From contig JAJRPK010000262.1 of assembly GCA_024280785.1 (NCBI GenBank), positions 1-5,567 of the forward strand: DNA of 5,567 nucleotides, given 5' to 3'. The translations under genes and the position numbers were made by a program. Below, one piece after another: positions 1 through 4,838 of the stretch. Positions within the stretch are counted from its first letter, which is position 1, and each line of letters begins with the position of its first letter. The notes under the pieces were generated by a model. It had not been told where the DNA came from and did no database searches. It worked only from the letters and a program-made list of their open reading frames with translations. The stretch comes from Gammaproteobacteria bacterium. GTDB taxonomy: Bacteria > Pseudomonadota > Gammaproteobacteria > Pseudomonadales > UBA7434.

Positions 1-1384
1 CATAGAATGCCCCTTCGCCCGGTAGTAACTCCCAATCCAGGCCCTTATTATTCAATGCCAATTCTAGCGATTGTTCAGCTTTGTCCCAAATTTCGTCAGA
101 ACCCACTCGCTGCTCTGGCCGAGTAGACAATTTAACCAGTACATCGTCGAAACCAAAGTCTTTGTATACGGAATACAATAAATCAATAAACATCGACACT
201 TCATGCTGCACTTTCTCTTCCGTACAAAAAATATGGGCATCATCCTGAACAAAACCACGCACCCGCATCAGGCCTTGCAGAGTGCCTGAAGGCTCATTGC
301 GGTGACAAGAGCCAAACTCAGCCAGTCGTAGTGGCAAATCGCGATAGCTTTTCAAACCTTGATTAAATACCTGAACATGACAAGGGCAGTTCATGGGTTT
401 AACCGCATAGTCGCGAGACTCTGACTGAATGGTAAACATGTTGTCGGCAAACTTGTCCCAGTGACCGGATTTTTCCCATAGCGTTCGATCGACAACTAAC
501 GGTGTTCTAATTTCTTGATAACCGTTCGCATTTTGCACGTCACGCATGTACTGCTCGATCACCTGATAGAGTGCCCAGCCGCGTGGATGCCAAAATATCA
601 TGCCAGGTGCTTCTTCTTGCAAATGAAACAGGTTGAGCTTTTTGCCAATTTTTCGATGGTCGCGTTTTTCGGCTTCTTCCATCCGATGGACATATGCCTT
701 TAGCCCTTTTTTATCGGCCCAAGCGGTGCCGTAAACTCTTTGCAACATTTCATTATTTGAATCTCCACGCCAATAAGCCCCTGCCAACTTTGTTAGCTTA
801 AAGTGCTTTAAAAACCGTGTATTTGGTACGTGAGGCCCTCGGCACATGTCCATATAGTCCTGATGATAATATAACCCCATAGAGGTTTCGTCAGGCATAT
901 CATCGATTAAGCGAAGCTTGTAATCTTCACCCCTCTCGGCAAACTCTTCGATGACTTTTGCTCTAGGCGTCATTTTTTTAACAACGTCATAATCTTGGGC
1001 AATCAACTCTTTCATCCGCTTTTCTATAGCGTCGACATCATCTGGAGTGAATGGCTTGTCGGTTGCAATATCATAATAGAAACCCTCTTCGATCACCGGC
1101 CCAATGACCATTTTTGCATCGGGCATCAATTGCTTGACCGCGTGACCGATTAGGTGGGCGCAAGAGTGACGAATAATTTCAACGCCTTCTTCATCCTTCG
1201 CAGTGATAATCCTTAAAGTGACATCGCTGTCGATCAGATCGCTAGCATCACTAAGCTGGCCATCAACCATACCGGCAATTGTCGCCTTCGCCAAACCGGG
1301 ACCAATGTCCTCAGCGACTTGCATGATAGAAACGGGATGATCAAAGACACGCTGACTTCCGTCAGGAAGAGTAACTACAGGCAT
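1..1384 (-). CDS. thrS: Threonyl-tRNA synthetase, N-terminal 461 residues (cut by the left edge)
   Basis: This cytoplasmic enzyme charges tRNA-Thr with threonine and edits mischarged Ser-tRNA-Thr. The reading frame is open from ATG at 1384 to the window edge, and the start MPVVTLPDGSQR matches the E. coli protein residue for residue in register. In order it has a TGS domain (about 1-62), an editing domain with HSCAH (H73, H77) and DMCRGPH (C181, H185), then the class II catalytic core. The core shows H308 in SGHWD (E. coli H309), the zinc ligands C333 in NCPCH and H384 in QDDAHIFC, and motif 2 with R362 in CHRNEPSG. The third zinc ligand and the anticodon-binding domain (about 180 residues) lie outside the window, where the frame stops at GEGAFY. 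Residue 370 is Gln where E. coli has His. The start is supported by AAGGAAA five bases upstream. Identification is secure. Confidence 0.98.
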   Translation of the reverse strand, partial: MPVVTLPDGSQRVFDHPVSIMQVAEDIGPGLAKATIAGMVDGQLSDASDLIDSDVTLRIITAKDEEGVEIIRHSCAHLIGHAVKQLMPDAKMVIGPVIEEGFYYDIATDKPFTPDDVDAIEKRMKELIAQDYDVVKKMTPRAKVIEEFAERGEDYKLRLIDDMPDETSMGLYYHQDYMDMCRGPHVPNTRFLKHFKLTKLAGAYWRGDSNNEMLQRVYGTAWADKKGLKAYVHRMEEAEKRDHRKIGKKLNLFHLQEEAPGMIFWHPRGWALYQVIEQYMRDVQNANGYQEIRTPLVVDRTLWEKSGHWDKFADNMFTIQSESRDYAVKPMNCPCHVQVFNQGLKSYRDLPLRLAEFGSCHRNEPSGTLQGLMRVRGFVQDDAHIFCTEEKVQHEVSMFIDLLYSVYKDFGFDDVLVKLSTRPEQRVGSDEIWDKAEQSLELALNNKGLDWELLPGEGAFY

Positions 1385-1389
1385 AGCAA

Positions 1390-1396
1390 TTTCCTT
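1390..1396 (-). promoter_or_regulatory. Ribosome binding site of thrS
   Basis: On the minus strand AAGGAAA ends five bases before the ATG at 1384. This fixes the thrS start, which also matches the E. coli N-terminus. The site lies only a few bases downstream of the tRNA-like stem-loop at 1400-1425, so a protein bound there could block ribosome entry (inference). Confidence 0.85.
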
Positions 1397-1399
1397 CGC

Positions 1400-1425
1400 A
1401 GTGGTGACCGCTACCAATGGCCACT
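1400..1425 (-). promoter_or_regulatory. Candidate thrS translational operator: tRNA-Thr anticodon-arm mimic
   Basis: Read on the minus strand, GTGGCC (1424-1419) pairs with GGTCAC (1409-1404), including one G-U pair. An A-C mismatch follows, then a seven-base loop TTGGTAG (1417-1411). An alternative pairing, AGTGGCC with GG plus CCACT and a three-base bulge, presents the same loop. In anticodon-loop numbering the loop reads U33, G34-G35-U36, A37, which is the GGU threonine anticodon; ThrRS reads G35 and U36. GGU lies about 30 bases before the start codon. In E. coli, ThrRS represses its own mRNA by binding an anticodon-like loop at a similar distance (established knowledge). That the same happens here is inference. 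TTGGTAG also occurs in many tRNA D-loops, so the loop sequence alone is weak; stem, loop size and position make the case. Confidence 0.55.
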
Positions 1426-1442
1426 TGCATATTCAGTAATTA

Positions 1443-1472
1443 ATCAAACAGTGGGTAAAATAATGGGGTCAA
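1443..1472 (-). promoter_or_regulatory. Probable sigma-70 promoter of thrS
   Basis: The minus strand has TTGACC (1472-1467) as -35, an 18-base spacer and TTTGAT (1448-1443) as -10. Transcription would start near 1436 and give a leader of about 52 bases that contains the whole anticodon-like stem-loop and the ribosome binding site. The -10 is only a 4 of 6 match. No terminator is visible between grxD and thrS on this strand, so read-through from grxD is also possible. Confidence 0.4.
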
Positions 1473-1521
1473 ACTCTAAATTTTTTCGTGCGGGAGCGCT
1501 CTATTTTAAACACCTCACGTC

Positions 1522-1544
1522 ATGTCGATGGGGTTATGTCGATG
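1522..1544. repeat. Short direct repeat across the grxD stop codon
   Basis: ATGTCGATG occurs at 1522-1530 and again at 1536-1544, 14 bases apart. The right copy overlaps the first base of the grxD stop codon (TAA, 1536-1534) and the last codons of the gene. It may be chance or a small duplication; no function is suggested. Confidence 0.5.
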
Positions 1545-1866
1545 AAGACTCTGCAACAATCGCGCTATCAACGATGCCCTGTAACTCGCCACTTCCTTGC
1601 AATTCGACAATGATGTCACAACCACCAATAAGCTCTCCGTTCACCCATAACTGAGGAAACGTCGGCCAGTTCGCGTACTTGGGTAAATTAGCTCGAATAT
1701 CAGGGTTTGCCAAAATATCGACATAGGCAAATCGTTTTCCACAGCTCATTAATGCTTCGGTCGTTTGCGCCGAAAAGCCGCACTGCGGTTGATCGGGCGA
1801 GCCCTTCATATAAAGAATGATTGAGTTGCTTTCAATTTGGTTTTTAATGGTGTCCATGATGTCCAT
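1534..1866 (-). CDS. grxD: Monothiol glutaredoxin, CGFS type (Grx4)
   Basis: A cytoplasmic protein of 110 residues (E. coli GrxD has about 115). The family binds a [2Fe-2S] cluster as a glutathione-ligated dimer or with BolA proteins, and takes part in Fe-S delivery and iron homeostasis. The sequence shows a single thioredoxin-fold domain with LYMKG (K21), the active site CGFS (C29-S32), the cis-proline segment NWPTFPQLWV (66-75) and the glutathione-binding GGCD (81-84). The C-terminal tail (about 98-110) is short, rich in Ser and unlike that of E. coli. ATG at 1866 is the furthest upstream possible start, because an in-frame TGA lies nine bases before it; ATG at 1857 is an alternative. The gene is transcribed toward thrS, which starts 149 bases downstream. 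A promoter near 2063-2091 would give a long leader. Confidence 0.97.
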   Translation of the reverse strand: MDIMDTIKNQIESNSIILYMKGSPDQPQCGFSAQTTEALMSCGKRFAYVDILANPDIRANLPKYANWPTFPQLWVNGELIGGCDIIVELQGSGELQGIVDSAIVAESSST

Positions 1867-1879
1867 GGTTAATCAGTGG

Positions 1880-1884
1880 CTCCT
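1880..1884 (-). promoter_or_regulatory. Ribosome binding site of grxD (long spacing)
   Basis: The minus strand has AGGAG at 1884-1880. It lies 13 bases from the ATG at 1866, longer than usual, and 22 from the second ATG at 1857. It therefore favours the upstream ATG, but the spacing leaves some doubt about translation efficiency. Confidence 0.55.
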
Positions 1885-1915
1885 ATATGATGAGATTCAA
1901 CGGGATTAGGTTGGC

Positions 1916-1927
1916 GTTAGCGCTAAC
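1916..1927. promoter_or_regulatory. Perfect 12-bp palindrome, possible operator
   Basis: GTTAGCGCTAAC is perfectly self-complementary and has the CG-centred layout typical of LacI-family operators (family knowledge). It lies about 50 bases upstream of grxD, downstream of the predicted grxD start point. A second small palindrome, GTTAAC, follows at 1937-1942, so TAACT (1924-1928) and AGTTA (1936-1940) could also pair. Which regulator would bind is unknown. Confidence 0.4.
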
Positions 1928-1957
1928 TCGTAAATAGTTAACGGTGGGGCATGCATG

Positions 1958-2001
1958 GTGCCAGGTCAGAGATCACTGTAACCCTTTTTTTACAGCGGCA
2001 C
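1958..2001. other. Nested small inverted repeats in the grxD leader
   Basis: CTGTAA (1976-1981) and TTACAG (1990-1995) can pair around an eight-base loop. Outside them GTGCC (1958-1962) and GGCAC (1997-2001) are also complementary. The plus strand has a run of seven T, but it lies in and beside the loop rather than after the stem, so this is not a normal terminator. It would be part of the grxD leader RNA if the promoter at 2063-2091 is used. Confidence 0.35.
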
Positions 2002-2062
2002 TTACTAAACCACGACCCTAAACCAATCTATTTCCGTTTTTCTGCGCCTAGCGAGATCATTC

Positions 2063-2091
2063 ATTATATCAACCCCTACGACCAATGGCTA
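2063..2091 (-). promoter_or_regulatory. Probable extended -10 promoter reading toward grxD
   Basis: The minus strand has a perfect TATAAT (2068-2063) preceded by TG and one base, the extended -10 pattern. TAGCCA (2091-2086) lies 17 bases upstream as a weak -35 (4 of 6). The start point would be near 2056, giving grxD an untranslated leader of about 190 bases that includes the palindrome at 1916-1927 and the small hairpin at 1976-1995. This is the best promoter seen in the gap. Confidence 0.5.
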
Positions 2092-2097
2092 CGACCA
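2076..2097. repeat. Short direct repeat near the grxD promoter
   Basis: CTACGACCA occurs at 2076-2084 and 2089-2097, 13 bases apart, spanning the spacer and -35 of the predicted minus-strand promoter. It could be a tandem protein-binding site or chance. Confidence 0.4.
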
Positions 2098-2111
2098 CGG
2101 AGTTACTAATA

Positions 2112-2229
2112 AGGCATTTGAAAAGAATCCCCTTTATTTCAAGACACACATAAATATGTCCCTATAGTTCGACGCTGGCATCCCTGCCAGCAACGGTCTT
2201 GAAATAAAGGGGATTCTTTTCAAATGCCT
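2112..2229. repeat. 118-bp element with perfect 34-bp inverted arms (MITE- or hairpin-like)
   Basis: The arm at 2112-2145 (beginning AGGCATTTGAAAAG) is an exact reverse complement of 2196-2229, without a single mismatch in 34 positions. The 50-base centre holds two further small hairpins: ACATA-AA-TATGT (2148-2159) and GCTGGCA-TCCC-TGCCAGC (2174-2191). As RNA or single-stranded DNA it would fold into a long stem topped by two short ones. It contains no reading frame of useful length, and I see no clear target-site duplication in the flanks (AATA on the left, CGAC on the right). It lies between divergent promoters, so it is not where a terminator would be expected. The interior CTGGCATCCCTGCCAG looks like dispersed intergenic repeats in gammaproteobacteria (memory only, untested). 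A small non-autonomous transposable element or a structured regulatory hairpin are the main readings. Confidence 0.85.
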
Positions 2230-2316
2230 CGACAGTACCATTTTTTAACGCCACGATTACAGCTACGCTAAAGGCCTAAAGATCCTAAAAATAACCGACT
2301 AATGACATATTCCCTA

Positions 2317-2346
2317 TTTACTCACAGCCCTCTCTTAAGCTAGTAT
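2317..2346 (+). promoter_or_regulatory. Weak candidate promoter facing argD
   Basis: TTTACT (2317-2322) and TAGTAT (2341-2346) are 18 bases apart and resemble -35 and -10 boxes. The start point would fall near 2353, just before the terminator hairpin at 2359-2380. A transcript from here would therefore have to pass that terminator to reach argD. No better argD promoter was found. Confidence 0.25.
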
Positions 2347-2358
2347 TCGCCCCTGCAT

Positions 2359-2380
2359 AGGCAGCTTTCGCTGCCTTTTT
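2359..2380 (+). terminator. Intrinsic terminator about 205 bp upstream of argD
   Basis: AGGCAGC (2359-2365) pairs with GCTGCCT (2370-2376) around the loop TTTC, and the second arm runs directly into a five-T tract (2376-2380). The signal works on the plus strand only, because the other strand has no T run. No plus-strand gene is recognisable upstream, so it may end a small RNA, act as an attenuator for argDF, or block stray transcription. Confidence 0.6.
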
Positions 2381-2389
2381 GCGTTCTGA

Positions 2390-2407
2390 TCAAGCATCCT
2401 TGCTTGA
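2390..2407. other. Small hairpin downstream of the terminator
   Basis: TCAAGCA (2390-2396) and TGCTTGA (2401-2407) pair around the loop TCCT, ten bases after the terminator T tract. No T run follows, so it is not a terminator. It overlaps the palindrome TGAATTCA (2405-2412). Function unknown. Confidence 0.35.
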
Positions 2408-2573
2408 ATTCAGCACATCACAACACAACAGGCAAGCTTTTCTATATCGACACGCTCGCAGGCTGATCCACTGGTCTGAGGGCTGACTATTTTTAAAACT
2501 TTGTGGACCTAGCCAAAGAGTTAGCCGCTTTAACTAACAACAGCTAGCAACGTAACGTAAATAGAACCCACTT

Positions 2574-2581
2574 AAAGAAGA
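2574..2581 (+). promoter_or_regulatory. Ribosome binding site of argD
   Basis: AAAGAAGA ends five bases before the ATG at 2587. It is not a strong match, but it favours this start over the in-frame ATG at 2605, which has nothing comparable upstream. Confidence 0.6.
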
Positions 2582-2586
2582 CTGGT

Positions 2587-3768
2587 ATGACAGAGTCAAA
2601 CATCATGGATACTTACAAACGACTTCCCGTGACTTTTAGCCATGGTAACGGCGTATGGATACACGACACTGACGGTAAGCGCTATCTCGACGCACTGTGC
2701 GGAATTAGCGTTACCAGCTTGGGACATAACCACCCCGCTGTAACCAAGGCCATCATAAACCAGGCACAGACGCTGCTGCATACTTCTAATCTCTATCGCA
2801 TCGACGCTCAGCAAAAACTTGCAACCCGCCTTTGTCAAGTGGCCGGTATGGATCGCGTATTTTTTTCCAACTCGGGAGCCGAAGCTAACGAAGCCGCTAT
2901 AAAACTCGCCCGTCTGCATGCACACAATAAAGGCATGTCAGATCCAACAATTATCACTATGAGCGGCAGTTTTCACGGTCGGACTCTGGCGACACTTGCC
3001 GCTACCGGTAACAAAAGTATTCAACAAGGGTTTGAACCTCTACCCACTGGTTTTCTAAACATCCCTTTCGATGATGCCGATGCCGTGGAGCAAGTCTTAA
3101 AAACCCAAAGCAACATTGCCGCACTGTTAATCGAACCAGTGCAAGGTGAAGGCGGAATCCGTATTGCCAGCACAGAATACCTACATCGCTTGCAACAACT
3201 TTGCCATCAACACCAAGTGTTATTTATGCTCGACGAAATTCAAACCGGCAACGGCCGATGCGGTAGTTACTTTGCCTTTCAAGGATTGGGGTTATCTCCC
3301 GACGTAGTGACCACGGCTAAAGGCTTAGGCAACGGCGTCCCTATTGGTGCCTGCATGGCAAAAGGCTTAGCCGCCGAGACATTAGCTCCAGGTAAACACG
3401 GTTCTACATTTGGCGGCAACCCGCTCGCCACAGCCGCTGCGTTAGCCGTAATCGACTCTATTGAAACTGACCATTTGGCGCAACGAGCAGGAATTTTGGG
3501 CGACAAAATGATCGCTGATTTTAAAGTCAATTTGGCAGAGAATCCTGCTGTTGTCGACATCCGCGGCTGCGGCTTAATGATCGGCATAGAACTCGATAAA
3601 CCCTGCACAGAGCTGGTGTCTAAGGCGCTGGAAGCAGGTTTGCTGATTAATGTAACAGCAGAGAAAGTCATTAGATTATTGCCGCCCTTAATCATGAGCG
3701 ACGAAAATGCCGACCAAATCGTCACCATAGTTACCGATTTGATTAATCAATTCGCACCCGGCAGTTAA
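2587..3768 (+). CDS. argD: Acetylornithine aminotransferase
   Basis: This 393-residue enzyme is PLP-dependent and belongs to class III, fold type I. It converts N-acetylglutamate semialdehyde plus glutamate to N-acetylornithine plus 2-oxoglutarate in cytoplasmic arginine synthesis. In some bacteria ArgD also acts as succinyldiaminopimelate aminotransferase in lysine synthesis. Visible motifs are SGAEAN (96-101, phosphate binding), FHGRTL (129-134), QGEGG (186-190), LDEIQTGNGR (215-224, with D216 contacting the PLP ring nitrogen), AKGLGNG with the Schiff-base K245, GSTFGGNP (272-279) and RLLPPL with the substrate-binding R363. Residue 225 is Cys where GRTG is more common. Length is normal for the family. 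argF follows after 21 bases, so the two are almost certainly one operon. Related aminotransferases (ornithine, 4-aminobutyrate) are less likely given argF next door. Confidence 0.96.
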   Translation: MTESNIMDTYKRLPVTFSHGNGVWIHDTDGKRYLDALCGISVTSLGHNHPAVTKAIINQAQTLLHTSNLYRIDAQQKLATRLCQVAGMDRVFFSNSGAEANEAAIKLARLHAHNKGMSDPTIITMSGSFHGRTLATLAATGNKSIQQGFEPLPTGFLNIPFDDADAVEQVLKTQSNIAALLIEPVQGEGGIRIASTEYLHRLQQLCHQHQVLFMLDEIQTGNGRCGSYFAFQGLGLSPDVVTTAKGLGNGVPIGACMAKGLAAETLAPGKHGSTFGGNPLATAAALAVIDSIETDHLAQRAGILGDKMIADFKVNLAENPAVVDIRGCGLMIGIELDKPCTELVSKALEAGLLINVTAEKVIRLLPPLIMSDENADQIVTIVTDLINQFAPGS

Positions 3769-3775
3769 TAACTGC
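3761..3775. repeat. 15-bp palindrome across the argD stop codon
   Basis: GCAGTTA (3761-3767) and TAACTGC (3769-3775) are exact reverse complements around one central A. The element covers the argD TAA and a second TAA in the next frame. There is no T run after it. It lies just before the argF ribosome binding site and could affect coupling or mRNA stability, but this may be chance. Confidence 0.35.
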
Positions 3776-3781
3776 GAGAGG
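3776..3781 (+). promoter_or_regulatory. Ribosome binding site of argF
   Basis: GAGAGG ends eight bases before the ATG at 3790. Together with the 21-base gap after argD it supports translation of argF as the second gene of the operon. Confidence 0.65.
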
Positions 3782-3789
3782 CAGAGAAA

Positions 3790-4683
3790 ATGACCAAACG
3801 AAATTTTTTATCCTTATTAGATCTCAACCCCAGCGAATTGAAATCGCTCATCAATCGCGCCATTGAATTAAAAAAAGCCCCCATCACTAATAATTTTGCA
3901 GGCAAAGTATTGGGGATGATCTTCGAAAAATCGTCAACACGAACACGGATTTCATTTGAAGCAGGTATGGCACAAATGGGCGGCAGTGCAATTTTTTTAT
4001 CTCCGCGAGATACTCAACTCGGTCGCGGCGAACCCATCGAAGACAGCGCCAGAGTTATTTCTTCAATGGTTGATATCATTATGGTTCGAACCTTTGAGCA
4101 CGCGAAAATAAAAACTTTTGCTAAACACTCAAGCGTACCGGTTATCAATGCTCTCACCGACGCACTTCATCCCTGCCAATTACTCGCTGATATCCAAACT
4201 TACACCGAGCAGCGCGGCAGCATCGAAGGCAAAACTGTTACTTGGGTGGGCGACGGCAACAACATGTGCCAATCCTATATTAACGCTGCCAAGCAATTTG
4301 ACTTCGAATTACGGATTGCTTGCCCCACAGGTTTTGAACCGCGTAGCGACTTTGTCGAAGCTAATAAAGACCGCGTATCTATTAGCAACGACCCACAAGC
4401 CGCCGTTAAAAATTCCGACTTAGTCGTCACTGATGTTTGGGCTTCAATGGGGCAGGAACAAGAGCAAAATGAAAGGGTCAAAGCTTTTGCTAACTTTCAA
4501 GTTAACCACGAGCTGATGGGGCTTGCAGCCAAAGACGCACTCTTTATGCACTGCCTGCCAGCCCACCGCGGCCAAGAAGTCAGCAGTGAACTGCTAGAAG
4601 ATCCAAACTACAGCGTAGTCTGGGCCGAAGCAGAAAATCGACTGCATGCACAAAAGGCGTTGATGGAATTATTGCTAAACTAA
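3790..4683 (+). CDS. argF: Ornithine carbamoyltransferase, anabolic
   Basis: This cytoplasmic enzyme joins carbamoyl phosphate and ornithine to give citrulline, the sixth step of arginine synthesis. It has 297 residues, matching the shorter anabolic form of pseudomonads (about 305) rather than the E. coli enzyme (334). The N-terminal domain carries the carbamoyl-phosphate loop SSTRTR (48-53) and HPCQ (127-130). The C-terminal domain carries WVGDGNNM (152-159), the ornithine-binding D215 with SMG (219-221), and HCLPAHRG (254-261) with C255. EAENRLH (280-286) closes the site. These residues set it apart from aspartate carbamoyltransferase. All catalytic residues are present, so the enzyme should be active. 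It is the distal gene of the argD-argF operon. No terminator is visible after it. Confidence 0.97.
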   Translation: MTKRNFLSLLDLNPSELKSLINRAIELKKAPITNNFAGKVLGMIFEKSSTRTRISFEAGMAQMGGSAIFLSPRDTQLGRGEPIEDSARVISSMVDIIMVRTFEHAKIKTFAKHSSVPVINALTDALHPCQLLADIQTYTEQRGSIEGKTVTWVGDGNNMCQSYINAAKQFDFELRIACPTGFEPRSDFVEANKDRVSISNDPQAAVKNSDLVVTDVWASMGQEQEQNERVKAFANFQVNHELMGLAAKDALFMHCLPAHRGQEVSSELLEDPNYSVVWAEAENRLHAQKALMELLLN

Positions 4684-4838
4684 GCCACAAGAATCAACCC
4701 TACACATACGTCTAACGCTTATACACCGTCTAAAATTAGATGCTGTGACTGGGCGCATGATGGCGTATATATGATTGTACACATAGCACCGTGACGGCAT
4801 CCCACTACAAGACCAGCATTAGCATGCTACACACCCTG
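4684..4838. other. Convergent gap between argF and glpK, no clear terminator
   Basis: The 155 bases between the two stop codons contain only weak inverted repeats: TCTAA/TTAGA near 4729-4740 and AGCAT/ATGCT at 4815-4828. None is GC-rich or followed by a T run on either strand. Termination here may depend on Rho or lie inside a gene. No small gene or tRNA is visible. Confidence 0.5.

Larger units (their letters stand above)
1867..2586. other. 720-bp gap between divergent grxD and argD: no convincing protein gene
   Basis: I read both strands for short genes and tRNAs. No tRNA is visible, and no [2Fe-2S] bacterioferritin-associated ferredoxin gene (bfd), which lies near grxD in some pseudomonads. 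The longest plus-strand reading frame noticed (1951-2109, 52 codons) has no usable ribosome binding site. What the gap does hold is listed separately: a 12-bp palindrome, small hairpins, a promoter toward grxD, a 118-bp inverted-repeat element and a terminator facing argD. I found no ARG box (paired TGAAT/ATTCA half-sites) upstream of argD. Confidence 0.7.

Noticed and set aside
335..400. NCPCH instead of NCPGH at the ThrRS zinc site
   Set aside because: As I recall, NCPCH is also found in pseudomonads; the ligand Cys itself is kept.
1461..1486. TGGGGTCAAACTCTAAA-like stretch resembling sequence near REP-associated transposases
   Set aside because: There is only one imperfect copy and no transposase or paired hairpins; the same bases are better explained as the -35 region of thrS.
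1319..1654. 111-codon plus-strand reading frame across the thrS and grxD ends
   Set aside because: It overlaps the coding 5' end of thrS, the leader and the 3' end of grxD on the opposite strand; the product has no family features and both overlapped genes are certain.
2161..2195. GTTCGAC followed by a GC-rich stem suggested a tRNA T-arm
   Set aside because: There is no acceptor stem, D-arm or anticodon arm around it, and the segment is fully explained as the centre of the inverted-repeat element.
2401..2415. Possible ARG box around TTGAATTCAG upstream of argD
   Set aside because: The half-sites touch with no spacer, whereas ArgR boxes have TGAAT and ATTCA separated by about four bases; no second box is nearby.
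3279..3728. 149-codon minus-strand reading frame
   Set aside because: It is the antisense shadow of argD, whose motifs and length are intact; the Ser/Ala/Pro-rich product is typical of such shadows.
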